A program made the translations under genes and the position numbers. Source: Calendula officinalis (Eukaryota > Streptophyta > Magnoliopsida > Asterales > Asteraceae). From it: 64,000 nucleotides of DNA. Location of the stretch: positions 50,588,407 to 50,652,406 of the forward strand of contig OY970820.1 of assembly GCA_963853835.1 (NCBI GenBank). The letters are read 5' to 3'. The notes under the pieces are model-generated. The model did not search any database and was not told where the DNA came from. It saw only the letters and a program-made list of their open reading frames with translations. Shown here piece after piece: positions 44,890 through 56,522 of the stretch. Numbering within the stretch: the first letter of the stretch is position 1; every line of letters starts with the position of its first letter.

Positions 44890-46281
44890 ATGTCTTCAAT
44901 CACCCAATACGAAGCATCAGTGATCCAGGCACCACCACGACCGGATGAAGAAGTTGAGGTAACATCTATTTGACTAAATTCATTGATCATCATTCGTACT
45001 TTACAAATTTTTCGCCTTGTCTTTTGAAGGAATTTGATGGATATATTCCGATTGAAAACTTTGAAGACCTCTCATATCCTCAATTCTGGTACAAATGCAG
45101 ATTTGTACGCGTTGAATATGTTTGGCTTGACCAAACACATAACAAACTATATTTGTTTCTACTTGACAGATTTGTAAGTTACTACTATATTTTGTGCCGC
45201 CATTTTATAGTTTGACTCATTTAATTTACGTTCCAATTTTGTGTTCAATAAAATACTAAATGTGATATTCATTTATAGATTACAAGTGAACCAATAAGTA
45301 ACTATATTTACATATTTTGTTACTAATAAGCATTTATTTCAGAGGCACAAATTTGCAGCGATGATTCGCCCCCGGTTAGTTGATGCATACAAAGGACGAA
45401 AATTACAAGGTGGTGTCTTTTCTTTAAAGTATTTCAAAATTGATTACAACGATCTCGAATACTTTCCACGCTTTGACAACTATACATTTGTTCGTAATGA
45501 AATGGCAATAATATTCACACCTAAATCCGAGCTTTCCGAGACTACGAATGGAGAAGATTCCTGGTTTCCCAAGTATCCGTTGGTCAGATCTCCCACATGG
45601 GTCTTGGATGATCACACAAGTCGTAAGATGTTGATTGGTACATCTACGCGTTCTTTTACCTTTTTTCCCCTTACAATGTTAGATTTGTCAATGTGTGACT
45701 TTAAAAAAAAAGGTGCTTTAACGTTTAAGCTTAATTACTAACCCTGTCACAGACGTTGCTGGAAATATGTCCAACGGTTGCTTTTTTTTTTCATCCGGTC
45801 GGATATCGTGTGCAATGCTACTGCATGATTGTCGGTAAGTCTTTATACCTAATTTACATGATGACCTCACTTAGGAATTAACCCATTTAAAATGTAATGT
45901 CCGTCAGGGGAAACCGGATCAAGCTCATCTTGTATCATATACTGGCAGCCACATCTACAATGATTGGAAGACCTGCTTCTGAAAACATAACCGTGTACGC
46001 AGCTCGCGTGAAACTGATTAGAACACAAACAGGTTAATTCCTATAATTTCGATATTCATTCTACTATCCATAATTTACGCCATTTGTATTGCCTGACATG
46101 CTATTTACCCATAAAATCTTTATACTTCTTTTGATTTGGTTATGTTTCAGTCAGCCATCTTGTTTCGACTGACGTTACACACATTGAGTTCAACCCGGTT
46201 ATGCCAGAAGCATTTGCACTACAAAGCCTGAAATATGTAGTTCGCAGCCATAACGACGAAATAAAGATGGAACACCAATAA
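44890..46281 (+). pseudogene. RPA70-like gene fragment (Helitron-type)
   Basis: Exons about 44890-44968 ('MSSITQYEASVIQAPPRPDE'), 45030-45173 and 45344 onward can be joined with GT-AG introns. They give an OB-fold protein like the RPA 70-kDa subunit genes of plants: 'YPQFWYKCRFVRVEYVW', then 'HKFAAMIRPRLVDAYKGRKL', 'YFPRFDNYTFVRNEMAIIFTP'. Frames break after about 45740, but later pieces ('FNPVMPEAFALQSLKYVV' near 46190-46250) still look coding. RPA-like genes are common accessory genes of plant Helitrons, and a Helitron-type 3' end is found downstream. Confidence 0.65.
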
Positions 46282-47382
46282 TTAATTGCATCATTTATCA
46301 TTTATGTAACACAAATGATAAATCTTTTTTTATATTATATTATGTTTTGCTTTAATTATATAAATTACTCATTTCCCAATAACTCTGTTGCTGATTTCTC
46401 ACACCATATTACGTATATATTCTTTAACGTTGTCTACCATTTATTCTTTAACCGATCTTATTATGTTTTTATTATATCCCTTCTCTTATTACGTTTTATA
46501 CGTATTCACCATTTAATGCTTCAATTAATTATAGTTCGGAAATCCAATTTTTTAGGGTTCTTGTACGTTACACGCATTAGAAGAGGGTCCAAATATGAGG
46601 CTGATTTGGAGGAATTGATGCAAAACGTTTAAAAAATGGCAGTTATTACATTCAATGGTTCTCTCTTAAATGGTTGACTCTTAAAAAACGACATTAAAAA
46701 AACGTTATTAGAAAAACGTTTTTATCTCCCTCCTATTATTATGAGTCCACTCCAATTACGTTTTCATCATTTAATGGTTGACTCTAATCATCTCCCTTCT
46801 TTTGTAACGTTTTTCCAGCGGATTAAAGACTTTCTCTTGAATTGAGAATGCAAAAATTCGATGCTCATTAAACGACAATTATTTAATTGGTGATCAATGA
46901 CAAGTACTTTAAAAGTAATTATATACTCGAAAAAAAATGATAAAATTCTAATACGGCTGCAATTATTTGTTTTTTATATATAGAGTAAATTACAGTTTTT
47001 GTCCCTGTGGTTTGCCTGATTTTTGTAACTTAAACGTTTTTTTTTGTATTAAAAGTTTTAAAAACGTTTCTTAAATTGATTTGTCATTAAATGTGTTAAT
47101 TACGTTTTATTACAGTTAATATACATATATACGTTTTTTATATATATAAATTGACGACTCGATCATTTAACCTTTGTATTTACGAAACGAAACATATACC
47201 ACCAACCATCACCCGTCACCGTTTTCATCATAATCCTGCAAACCATTGTAAACACTGGTATTACTTATCACCCACTGCTCTGTTTTTTTTTTTTTTCATT
47301 TCTTAAACTTTTGATACAAATTTTATTCCTCTTGTGTATGACTTTCGTAAATTATAATCTTTTTATGTAAGGTATTCTTAAC
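46282..47382. other. AT-rich spacer inside the Helitron-like region
   Basis: Repeated AAAACGTT motifs at 46680-46830. About 46981-47020 (TTTTTGTCCCTGTGGTTTGC) resembles the end of the MITE in the C2-GRAM intron at 35.9 kb. No gene supported. Confidence 0.5.
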
Positions 47383-47690
47383 ATGTCAACAATCGGATTT
47401 CACTTTATAAGAAACATTCATGATTTCAAGGACAAACTTCACCTCGAGGTCAGGGTTCTACGAATTTGGCCCCACACGAACTTCAACAATACAAATGAGA
47501 TAATATCACTTGAGATGCTGTTAATTGACGAGGAGGTATTACACTTAATCACATTCGATAAATGATTATTATGTATAGATATTATTTTTACTATATTCAC
47601 TATTAATTAACATCATATGTATTATCCATTTTTTTTAGGGAGGCAAATAGCTAGGGAATGTTTGGGGATAGAGATAGCGAGGGAAAACTT
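47383..47690 (+). pseudogene. Second RPA-like OB-fold fragment
   Basis: ATG 47383 starts 'STIGFHFIRNIHDFKDKLHLEVRVLRIW', then 'LEMLLIDEE' up to a GT at about 47536; an AG near 47638 allows 'GRQIARE' to follow, the position where RPA N-terminal OB folds have 'LIDEEG..I'. Later sequence does not hold a frame. It is probably a second copy of the RPA accessory gene's first exon. Confidence 0.5.
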
Positions 47691-47897
47691 TCTTTTCTCA
47701 AGTATTTTGTTTTTAAGCATAGTACCTGTTATTAAATATATACAATTATTATTATTATTATATAAAACATTTGTCATCTTCATCAATTGTAGCGTGACGG
47801 CCGACAACCACATTCTCATCAATCTATTTATTTGTACAGTTTGTTTAAGAAAAGTATTTGTAACCAAATAATATTTAAGCGCCACAAAATATAGTTC

Positions 47898-47932
47898 GCA
47901 GCCCGCCGCATCGCGCGGGTTTCAACCTAGTA
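47898..47932 (+). mobile_element. Helitron 3' terminus
   Basis: CGCAGCCCGCCGCATCGCGCGGG can fold into a GC hairpin and is followed by TTTCAACCTAGTA. Hairpin plus CTAG before T is the Helitron 3' signature. The inverted relative is at about 54551-54590. Confidence 0.7.
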
Positions 47933-48164
47933 TTATAAACAGTTAAATAAACTTTAGTCAAAGTTTTAGATACAAGTTGGGTGTTTTGATAACCTGATAG
48001 ATAAAGTGATAAACTCATAACCAAACACCCCTTAAACTCCTAAAACATGGTAAAAGAGCCAATGAGGTCCAATTGCAAAGAAAATGGGGGAATATTGGAT
48101 TCCCTTTTTTTGTTCCTTTTAAATTTCTTTTTGTTTCTTCTCCATCTTGCCAAGAGCGAAGCTA

Positions 48165-50200
48165 ATGATCATGGGGGACGATAAATCAACAACAGCTTCT
48201 GCTTCTGCTTTATCTCCGTCCAACGTCCGAGACCTCTTCGATTCCGTCGATGCTTTCCTCTTCGATTGCGATGGTCCGTTATGTTTTTATCCTTATTCTT
48301 CCAATATCGTTTCAGCTCAATCGATCTTACTATCATCAAAACCCCCGATTTATGTCGATCTTATGCTTGTTTTTGTTCATTAAATCTTAAATTGGTGAGA
48401 TTACAGGAAGCGCAGAATAACAAACTTTACTTTAAAAAATTAAAATCAAATTACATTTTTGCTAGGTTACCAACTTCAAAATCTCCCGTATTGGTTGATC
48501 GTCTATGTTGAATTTACGTTGGGCTATCCAAAATGTAGAATTAATTTATAGCTGGTTAGCTTAAATTGAGATTTTTTATAGAGTTTGTTAAATTTGTGCA
48601 TTGTTGATGGCGATTAGGTGTGATATGGAAGGGAGATACACTCATTGATGGCGTTGCACACACTTTGGAGATGCTTAGGTCTAAGGTCTGTCAGTACAAT
48701 ATTTCCCCTTTGTCTACTCAATTTATTTCATTACTTATTAATTGTATGATGATTAATGACTCTCAGTTTACATATATTTGATAGCATGATTTGTTTTTTT
48801 ATAAATAATCTTGCTCTTAATCTTTAAATTAGTTTCTTAATTAATTTCGTTTTGAGTGGTTGTTTATATAATACAGGGGAAGAAGTTAGTTTTTGTGACC
48901 AACAATTCATCAAAATCCAGAAAACAGTTTGCTCAAAAGTTCCAGTCACTTGGAATCCCTGTTACTGAGGTTTGTAATGTTCAACTACCAAATTTCATGT
49001 ACCATAGAATACTCAAATTCATAGTGCTTTGCTTACAGGAGGAGATATTTTCTTCATCATTTGCAGCTGCTATGTACTTGAAAATTAATGAATTCCCTCC
49101 CGAGAAAAAGGTCAACATTTACAAGTTTTATTACAGATATTATTTTCTCTTTGTTTCATTTTTATTAATTTTTTTTACTAAAGCATCTATCAATATGTAT
49201 AGGTTTATGTAATAGGTGGCGAAGGAATATTAGAAGAGTTAAAACTTGCTGGTTTTACCGGCCTTGGTGGTCCTGTAAGTTTTTTTTCCTCTCTTTTTCC
49301 AAATTAGTTTCTTGTAAACTTTATAAAAGATTAATATTTTATACGTTAATTTATGTATTTGCAGGAAGATGGGAAAAAGAGTGTGCAGCTTAAAGCAAAC
49401 ACTCTCTTCGAGCACGATAAGAGTGTAATGTAACATCATATCAATTTGAATTTTTATACTTTTTTTTCCTGCTTAATAAATGAAAACTCTTTTTTATATA
49501 CAATTCCAGGTTGGAGCGGTTATTGTTGGGATTGATCCGTATTTAAATTACTACAAACTACAGTAAGATAAGATACCTCATGTAATAGTTATATATGATT
49601 ATATTTTGCATAAATTTAAATATTATATTTTATTAAAAAATGATTTAAAGGTATGGAACTCTCTGCATTCGTGAAAATCCTGGATGCATTTTTATTGCTA
49701 CAAACCGTGATGCAACTGGAAATATGACTGATTTGCAAGAATGGCCAGGAGCTGGTTGTATGGTTGCTGCAGTTTGTGGGTCCACTCAAAAAGAGCCTAT
49801 TGTTGTTGGAAAACCTTCTACTTTTTTGATGGATTTTTTACAGAAAAAGTAAGTTATTAATAATTTATAATTATAATATGGTTTTATGTAAATTGACTTG
49901 AATTTGTGATGTTTAGATACAACATTCCCACGAGTAAAATGTGCATGGTGGGCGACAGATTAGACACTGATATTTTATTTGGACAGAATGCAGGGTGCAA
50001 AACGTTACTTGTTTTTTCAGGTAGTTAACTAATTTTTTTTTTGTCTGAAATCATTTTATTTTCAATAATCATTTAAATTAATATGTTGAATTGCAGGTGT
50101 GACAAGCCAGTCAGCATTTCAAGATCCCTCAAATCATATCCAACCAGATTTTTACACAAATCAAATATCTGACATTTCTGATCTACTAAAAAAATCATGA
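48165..50200 (+). CDS. PGLP2: Phosphoglycolate phosphatase, cytosolic type (HAD family)
   Basis: Ten exons join exactly: 48165-48273, 48618-48685, 48877-48969, 49039-49110, 49203-49274, 49365-49424, 49510-49562, 49651-49848, 49917-50020 and 50097-50200, giving 310 residues. HAD motif I is 'FLFDCDG' (nucleophile Asp34, acid Asp36), motif II 'VFVTNNSS', cap 'GLGGPEDGKKSV', the 'GIDPYLNYYKL' and 'FIATNRDATGNM' segments, and motif IV 'MVGDRLDTDILFGQNAG'. It dephosphorylates 2-phosphoglycolate. The lack of a plastid transit peptide and the length near 300 match the cytosolic PGLP2 clade. A second in-frame ATG (48171) could be the start. No damage seen. Confidence 0.92.
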
Positions 50201-50579
50201 ATAAAAATCGGTCTAGTTTATCAATGAAGAAATAATGCAACTGAAGCCCATTGTACCAAGTATGTTTCATTTTTTCTGCATTAAGTAGCAGAATTGGTAT
50301 CTTTGATGTACTGTTTAAACATTTGATCAGACACTTGCAAGTCTTCTATTTATGTTTATAAAGATTGAACTTTGGTTAACAGTGTCAAGGTTCATGTTGC
50401 AATCCTATGAAAATTTATCAATATTCATAGTATTTGTTTTATCTATTTTTGCTTATAATTGTGTGATTATTTAGAAGTCGATTAATTCTTTTTTAGTAAT
50501 CATTAATCCTTTCTACAATTTTGATTAGTATTAACTTTTTATATCATTATGTCAATTCCTACATCTTCATCGACTGTAA
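50201..50579. other. 3' flank of PGLP2, AT-rich
   Basis: Presumably the 3'UTR and spacer up to the Harbinger insertion. Nothing else recognised. Confidence 0.5.
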
Positions 50580-52370
50580 GACTGTGCGTAATGGGTGACC
50601 AAACAAAGTTTGGTCACCCCTGCCACCTCTGCGCCACATCAGCTTTCTCTCTCCTGATCAAACACATGACCTGACAGCGACCAAATGCCCGTAATGGGTG
50701 ACTGGTCGACTTTTTTTATTATTATTTTAAATTCATTAATAATTAAAACATTACATTAAAAATAGTTTAAAACATTACATTAAACATAATTAAAAAAACA
50801 TTAAAAAAAACTACTGGTGGGTTTGTCGATTCCAAATGTGTTCCACCAAATCAGATCTAAGATTAAGATGAGTTTGTTGATTATTGATCTCCCTGATAAC
50901 TTATAATACTTCCTCATGTGATCGTACGGGGTCAAGTTCACTATGTCGCTCTTCCGGATGAAAGTCGGGACATATGGCCCTGCCTTTGTCTTTGATAATC
51001 ATATTATGTAATATGATACAAGTGTACATTATATCCCTTATTTTGTTAAAATTTGGGGACCTTGCAGCCGTTTTTATTATACCCCATTTTTTCTTTAGAA
51101 CGCCAAATGCTCGTTCTATGTCTTTCCTTGCAGCTTCGTGTGCTTTCTTGTAGTTCACCCGCTTAACATCACTCGCATTTGGGTGTGAAATAGACTTAAC
51201 AAGAACAGACCATTCCGGATATATCCTGTCAGTAAGATAATATCCCCATTTGTAAGACACCCCGTTTTCCAAAAAGGGCACCTCAGGTGCTTTCCCGTCT
51301 TTGAGATCATTGAAAATATGGGATGCTCGTAACACGTTGATGTCGTTGTTCGACCCGGCGACACCAAAGAACACGTGCCAAATCCACAAATCTTGTGAGG
51401 CAACCGCTTCAAGTAAGATGAATGGTTCGTTCCCGTGATCCCCTCTAACATATTGCCCACGGTAAGCATTTTGACATTGAGCCCAAGGCCAATCTGTACA
51501 ATCAATGCTTCCTAGCATACCGGGAAACCCATGTTTCTCCTCATGAAAAGCGTATAGCTTCGCCACATCAGTATGAGTAGGCTTTCACAAAAACTCATCT
51601 CCATACAAGTGCATAACCCCTTTACAGAACTCTGCGAGACTATCACAGCTAGTTTTCTCACCAATTTGTAAGTATTCGTCTAGAGCATCCGGTACGGTAC
51701 CGTATGCTAACTGACGAATTGCAGACGTGCACCTCATTAGCGGAGAAGTACCTGGGTTCCCAAGTGCATCATAACGTTGCGCAAATAATGGGACGGTATT
51801 AGTGAGATCGCGAACAATGCATGTGAAAAGATCACGACTCATCCTGAAACGTTTGCGAAAATCTTGCTCGTTATACATCGGATTTTCAGCGAAGTAAGCT
51901 GCCACGAGACGGTCATTCGCACCGCCACGGTCCCTATGCATGTATCTTCTAGGAGTTCTAGGGATAGTAGAACTAGAACCTTTAAGAAACGCGACCGCCG
52001 TTTGTAAAAAACCAAGATGTATAACCCTGTCCTCTTCCTCGTCGCCAAAAATGAAATTAGCGACATTAATTTCATCGTCGGAACTCATTTTTAAGATAGT
52101 GTGTGTGATGTGAGTAAGTATGAAGAAAAGAAATGAGAAGTGTGAAATTTTTTAGAAAAAAGTTGGGTATTTATAAGGTAAAAAAAGGGGTAAAAATTAA
52201 GTTTGAAAGGGGTGTTTTGGAGCCGTTGGAGCGGGCTGCGAACGGTCGAATAGTCGACTGTTGGGAACGGTCGACGCGTCGAGGATCGGAGGGGGTAACG
52301 GGCGGGACGCGTCGTGTAGCGAAGAGGTGGTGGTCGTGACCGATCCTTCGGTCGTCCATTACGCTCGATC
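50580..52370 (-). mobile_element. PIF/Harbinger DNA transposon
   Basis: The 3-bp target duplication TAA is present at 50577-50579 and 52371-52373. The ends are GACTGTGCGTAATGGGTGAC and the reverse complement GATCGAGCGTAATGGACGAC. It encodes one transposase on the minus strand. I see no second Myb-like ORF, so the element may depend on another for that part. A likely relative MITE lies at 53387-53574. Confidence 0.88.
50901..52088 (-). pseudogene. Harbinger transposase (DDE_4 / ALP1-like) with one stop
   Basis: One frame runs from ATG 52088 to 50901 except TGA at 51585-51587 ('DEFL', then 'KPTHTDVAKLYAF'); relatives have Arg there, so CGA to TGA fits. The N-terminal half has the family's helix-turn-helix type region ('FRKRFRMSRDLFTCIV'). 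The DDE core shows 'GMLGSIDCTDWPWAQC' (first Asp), 'NDINVLRAS' (second Asp region) and 'ARKDIERAFGVLKKKW' (Glu). All three acidic residues remain. ALP1-type host genes also derive from this family, but the TIRs and target duplication mark this as a transposon. Confidence 0.9.
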
Positions 52371-52373
52371 TAA

Positions 52374-52570
52374 TCACTCCATAAATCACCAAAAACACTG
52401 AACTTTCTGGTGATGATGCTGAAGAATTGTACTTGATTGATGGAAAAATCTTAACTTGATTTTTAATTCTTATGATCACCACTTGCTTAAAATTGTAACT
52501 ATAAGATAATTGTACTGTTCTCACAACTACTCAAAAACAAAACATTGATGATTACTTTCTAAACAATAAA
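52374..52570. other. Spacer between the Harbinger element and the plastid insert
   Basis: Nothing recognised. Confidence 0.4.
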
Positions 52571-52589
52571 GTATCTTGCTCCTTACAAC

Positions 52590-52770
52590 TTGAAGAAATT
52601 TTAACAGGGGTTCGACCAATTGATATCTTTCTAATAATAATTCAAAGTCAATTTCTTGATTTGTATCTTCAATTTTTGGAAACTTAAAAAGTTCCTCTGT
52701 CAAACCTTGATCAATGAACCTACAAAATCCTTCAAATTGTATCTTATTAAATCCAGGTATTGTGGACATT
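52590..52770 (-). pseudogene. rpoB: Nuclear plastid DNA: 5' part of rpoB
   Basis: The minus strand reads 'MSTIPGFNKIQFEGFCRFID', 'QGLTEELFKFPKIEDTNQEI' and 'YQLVEPLLK', the N-terminal region of the plastid-encoded RNA polymerase beta subunit. The match then stops abruptly near 52590, where the frame continues into unrelated sequence. About 60 codons, with several amino acid changes. It is a plastid-to-nucleus transfer of moderate age, not a functional gene. The fragment starts shortly after the plastid start codon region. Confidence 0.85.
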
Positions 52771-53386
52771 GCGTCTATCCCGGATTATTTTGAAATTGTC
52801 AGTTATTTATATTTATCCGTATCGAATTAAAAAAAATAAATAAATACCATTTTGGCTGGCTCATTATCCATCAAATAAAATCCTATAGATCTAGCAATGA
52901 CGGAATTTTGATTCTAGGATCTAAAAATGATAAAAAGAGCACATCCACCTTATATTTTCATGAAAAAACATTCAAGATCTCGCACTAATTTCGATCTAAT
53001 TCCATTTCGACGGCGATTTGCTGAATTTGCTTCCAATTCTTGAAGAGCAAATACACTTTTCTCTATCTTCCAAATTCATCTGATTTGCTACTAATTTGGA
53101 TATGATCCATCCTATTTTACATATGAACGAGGTTTAGAGATTTAGATGTGATGGTGGTAAAATGGTACAAGTCATGAAGGGAAATGGTACAAATGGAGGA
53201 ATAGAGGAGGATGAAGGTGGATGGTGGTGGGGGTGTTAGACTATTCTTAACCAGTGTAACATTAATCTTATATCAACTTTGTTTCTTCAGACCAAATACA
53301 TGACAAACTCAGACTAAACTCCAGTAGTGGCGAGTAAATCCATGACCAAACCTTAAAATTGATTTTATTAATACATGTAACACTTA
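52771..53386. other. Intergenic, no gene recognised
   Basis: AT-rich with a GGTGG-rich patch near 53210-53240. No TE end recognised. Confidence 0.45.
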
Positions 53387-53574
53387 CTGTGCATAATATA
53401 CAAGTAACCATTGCACACTATACGCGACCTCCATCGGTCGCATGAGCAGCAAACCCACATGAAAAGGTCATGGGCCCGGGACGCGTCCAACAGAGGTCAC
53501 GTAATGGGGGATGCGACCATGAAGTATGGTCATGGTCACCTTTGGTCGTTCATTACATTTAGCGTTATTTGTCT
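53387..53574. mobile_element. Possible Harbinger-type MITE
   Basis: Flanked by TTA (53384-53386 and 53575-53577). The right end (GGTCGTTCATTAC...GCG) resembles the right end of the Harbinger element at 50580-52370 (GGTCGTCCATTACGCTCG); the left end starts CTGTGCATAAT against CTGTGCGTAAT there. No gene. Confidence 0.55.
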
Positions 53575-54063
53575 TTGTATTTGGTTCAACTCATGAAGCA
53601 CAAGGTACACGTTACTAAATAGAAGAAAAAGTCAAACATGTAAAATCTAATCAAATGTACATATTAGCACATAACTGAATATTCTTGGTAGTAAATTTCA
53701 TTAATAATCTTTTAGTTTAAAAAACTACACTGAAAATTTTTATTTTGTGAAAATTTTGCACTGACGATCCTTTTGGCTAATGGTGTTAACATTTTTCTAT
53801 TAAGTCGGGATTTTTGTCAATTCCCGTTTCACTTTTTGCAACAGAAAAAAAGAAAAAAAAAAACTTTTTTCTTTTCCTTTTTTCCTTATTTTCTTTTCTC
53901 TTTTCTCTTTTTTTTCTTCCACATACAATCCAAAGTTACAGGCAACCTCCTTGTACATCACCATCCCAAATGATCTAACTTTAACTCATAATCTAATAGA
54001 AGACAAAGCACAAGAGATAGAGACTGCGTCGAAGAGAGAGAGGGAGAGAGGGAGGGAGGGAGG

Positions 54064-54103
<40 letters not shown>

Positions 54104-54550
54104 ACAGGAATTGGATGATGAACGTCTCCAATTCCAAGTTCTTTCGGTCCTAAACCACGAAGAACACATAATTTCTGACTTAAGGTTGCTCCATCTTAAT
54201 GGTGGTGTTGTCGGGGTTGCTTCTCAAGTTGTAGGGTACTACTGGTATCTGCTTCTCCAGTTGTTCCAGATCATGATGGTGGTCGGAAGTGGGCGCAAAC
54301 ATGGAGAGGTCTCCTTTCTATATGAAAGACGAAGATCTGACTTTGAAGCCTTCTTGAGTCCAGCTTAGATGATCTTCAATGAAGTAAAGGGTTTATGAAC
54401 ACGTAAAAATGATATGTGTCACATAAAAAAAAGAGCACATAAAAAAACATATTTTGGGCATGTTTAGGAAAGTTTATTAAGAAGGTTTTCTAGCTTATTA
54501 AGCCTAAATAGATTTGAAATATCAAGCTTATTTAAGATTAAGTAGGTTAA
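53575..54550. other. Intergenic with pyrimidine and GA tracts
   Basis: A T/C-rich stretch at 53850-53925 and a (GA)n/(GGGA)n microsatellite at 54031-54099. Short frames over this area are compositional and not believed. Confidence 0.6.
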
Positions 54551-55907
54551 AACCCGCGCTATGCGGCGGCTGCGAACTATATATTCCTGTCGATTAAATG
54601 TCCATTGGTTACATACTTTTATAACGAATACAATACATATGCATGAAAACTCTGTATAAAATAGAGGTAAAAAGCAAGAATTAACATTGGTGTTGAAATG
54701 TTGTTCGGTTACATGTTTTGATGTATAATAACACAAATTATCCATCTCCAAAGTTTCTTGTTATAAAACAATAAACCTAATTAAGTATAAAATAGAGGGA
54801 AGAAAGGTCTATTTTTGCGTCTTACTTATCATGTAAAACCTCTCGATACACGACGTTTGGTGTGTAAAATGTGTTGCTGGAGTTACCAATAGTTTTGTCA
54901 TGTCACGTGAAATTTCTCTTGACAGGGCAATGTAAAGTGGCGCATGCGAGCACACCGATTCCAGCAGATAAACACCCACGTTTGGAATTGTCTGTCCCTG
55001 GGCTTTCTTGATTGTCATCGCAAAGCTTAGCCTAACCGGAAACTGTTTTCTATTCAACTTTAAAGGAAACATGCCGGATTCAGACGGAGATAGAGGTATT
55101 CTTGGCAAGAAAACCATTTTTCCAGCATGCTGGCCAACGGCTATTTCCGCATCAATTAGGTTTGGCTCAAACTTTCTGCATATAAGTCTCGTGCCATTAC
55201 ATAATCCCTGAGAAGGATCGATATTGCGTAAAAGTATTATCGGGCACCCAATTTTGAGCCGGAGAACATGCGGGGGAATACCACTGACATTAAGGGAGTT
55301 CAAAAATTCCGTAGGATAGAATCCGTTTATGTCATCCTCCTCTTCATCGAAACTGTAATATATTTTCTCGAGCCCACAAAATGTAGATCAACCTCTCGTT
55401 AAGGTCATCAACATGGTTGTTTTTGGTTGATAAGATAGCCCGCGAAATAATATAATCTGGTGAATTTCCGTTGACATGCAGAGAAGGAAATATCGCATTA
55501 ATCAGGTCTTCCTTGGACCGATCCATATCCTCTTATGGAATGGTCATGCCATCTGGAATTCGAATATACTTTTCATCGATGATTTCTTCATCTCCATCTC
55601 CGACTCGTAAAAGAAAATCGGAAAACCATGGATCCGTTCGCGCTCGCATATTAAGAGTCAATCTTATCTTCTTAATCACAGACCATAACAGTGACATTCT
55701 TAGACTGGAGTCAATGATGTGTGCCCGTGTTCCACGTCTAACGACCGGCTGTCTAAAATCACCTCCTAAAACCATAACTTTTCCACCGAAAGGAAGTCTC
55801 GTTCCCATTACTTCTTGCATTGAACGATCAAATGCCTCTACAAGTTGCCTCTTAGCCATCGGAGCCTCATCCCATATGATTAGTCTTGCAGCTCTAAGCA
55901 GTTTTGC
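54551..55907 (-). mobile_element. Helitron fragment with helicase gene and 3' end
   Basis: On the minus strand the 3' terminus reads TTCGCAGCCGCCGCATAGCG then CGGGTTTTAACCTACTT, the same hairpin end as at 47898-47932 apart from a few changes (CTAC for CTAG). Upstream of it lies a PIF1-like helicase, as in autonomous plant Helitrons. The Rep domain is missing; the fragment stops near 55907 where a small foldback element begins. Confidence 0.75.
54809..55902 (-). pseudogene. Helitron PIF1-like helicase, C-terminal part
   Basis: Readable motifs in order are 'AARLIIWDEAPMAKR' (Walker B), 'MVLGGDFRQ' (motif III), 'IRLTLNMRARTD', 'DDLNERLI', 'EFLNSLNVSGIPPHVLRLKIG', 'LLRNIDPSQGLCNGTRLI', 'PVRLSFAMTIKKAQGQT' and 'PLYIALSRE'. 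This is the C-terminal half of the Helitron replicative helicase. Breaks: TAA after 'IPDGMTIP' (about 55533) and a frame shift between 55344 and 55303. The Walker A part and Rep domain are not in the window. Confidence 0.88.
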
Positions 55908-56044
55908 GGTCCCACTCTATTTTTTAATGTTACAGAGTGAGTTGTTATCAAGGTTAATTTCTATCGTGCACTGATGGTATGAATCAAAGAATTTTTTTGG
56001 GAAAGAACCATATATTAACCAAATTAAATATTGAGTGGGACCGC
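55908..56044. repeat. Small foldback element
   Basis: GCGGTCCCACTCTATTT and its inverted partner AAATATTGAGTGGGACCGC face each other about 100 bp apart. It interrupts the Helitron helicase fragment. Confidence 0.6.
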
Positions 56045-56522
56045 ATGAGGCCTTTTGGGTGGAGTGATCTATTCCAAGAACAAAACCGTGCGCCGGTGGG
56101 CAAAGCGGACAATATTGTATAAAAGAATACGGGATTCTGGGATGTTACACGACTATTGTATAAAAAATGATAATTAAAATTATGATAAACTCAATATATC
56201 CATAATCACAAATATTTCATACTTATTCCTTTTGGTTATTTATCAACTGTTTAGTTACATAAAGAAGAAGAAAACTGAATATTAGTTGCAGCTTGTTGTA
56301 TCGAAAGACTTTTTAAAGATAGTTGTTAGGTTCCGTTTAAGCGTTCAACCGTGAGTCAATATATGGTTCAACACAATGGTCACTTTTCCTGTTCAATTCA
56401 AGAGCAGGATTTCAACAAGTTCAGGTGTGGGGCTCGATATCATGGTTTTCTAAGTATTTTATCATTCGTTATCTGGCAACAAGCATAAAAAAAAATATAA
56501 AAAAATGCCCTTTTTGAGTTTT
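56045..56522. other. Spacer before the copia element
   Basis: AT-rich, no gene seen. The last bases GTTTT (56518-56522) are the likely left copy of the copia target duplication; the right copy is outside the window. Confidence 0.4.

Noticed and set aside
50901..52088. Host ALP1-like gene
   Set aside because: Flanking TIRs, TAA duplication and an internal stop show it is a transposon.
54111..54368. 85-residue frame after the GA repeat
   Set aside because: No family resemblance, no splice structure and a simple-sequence leader.
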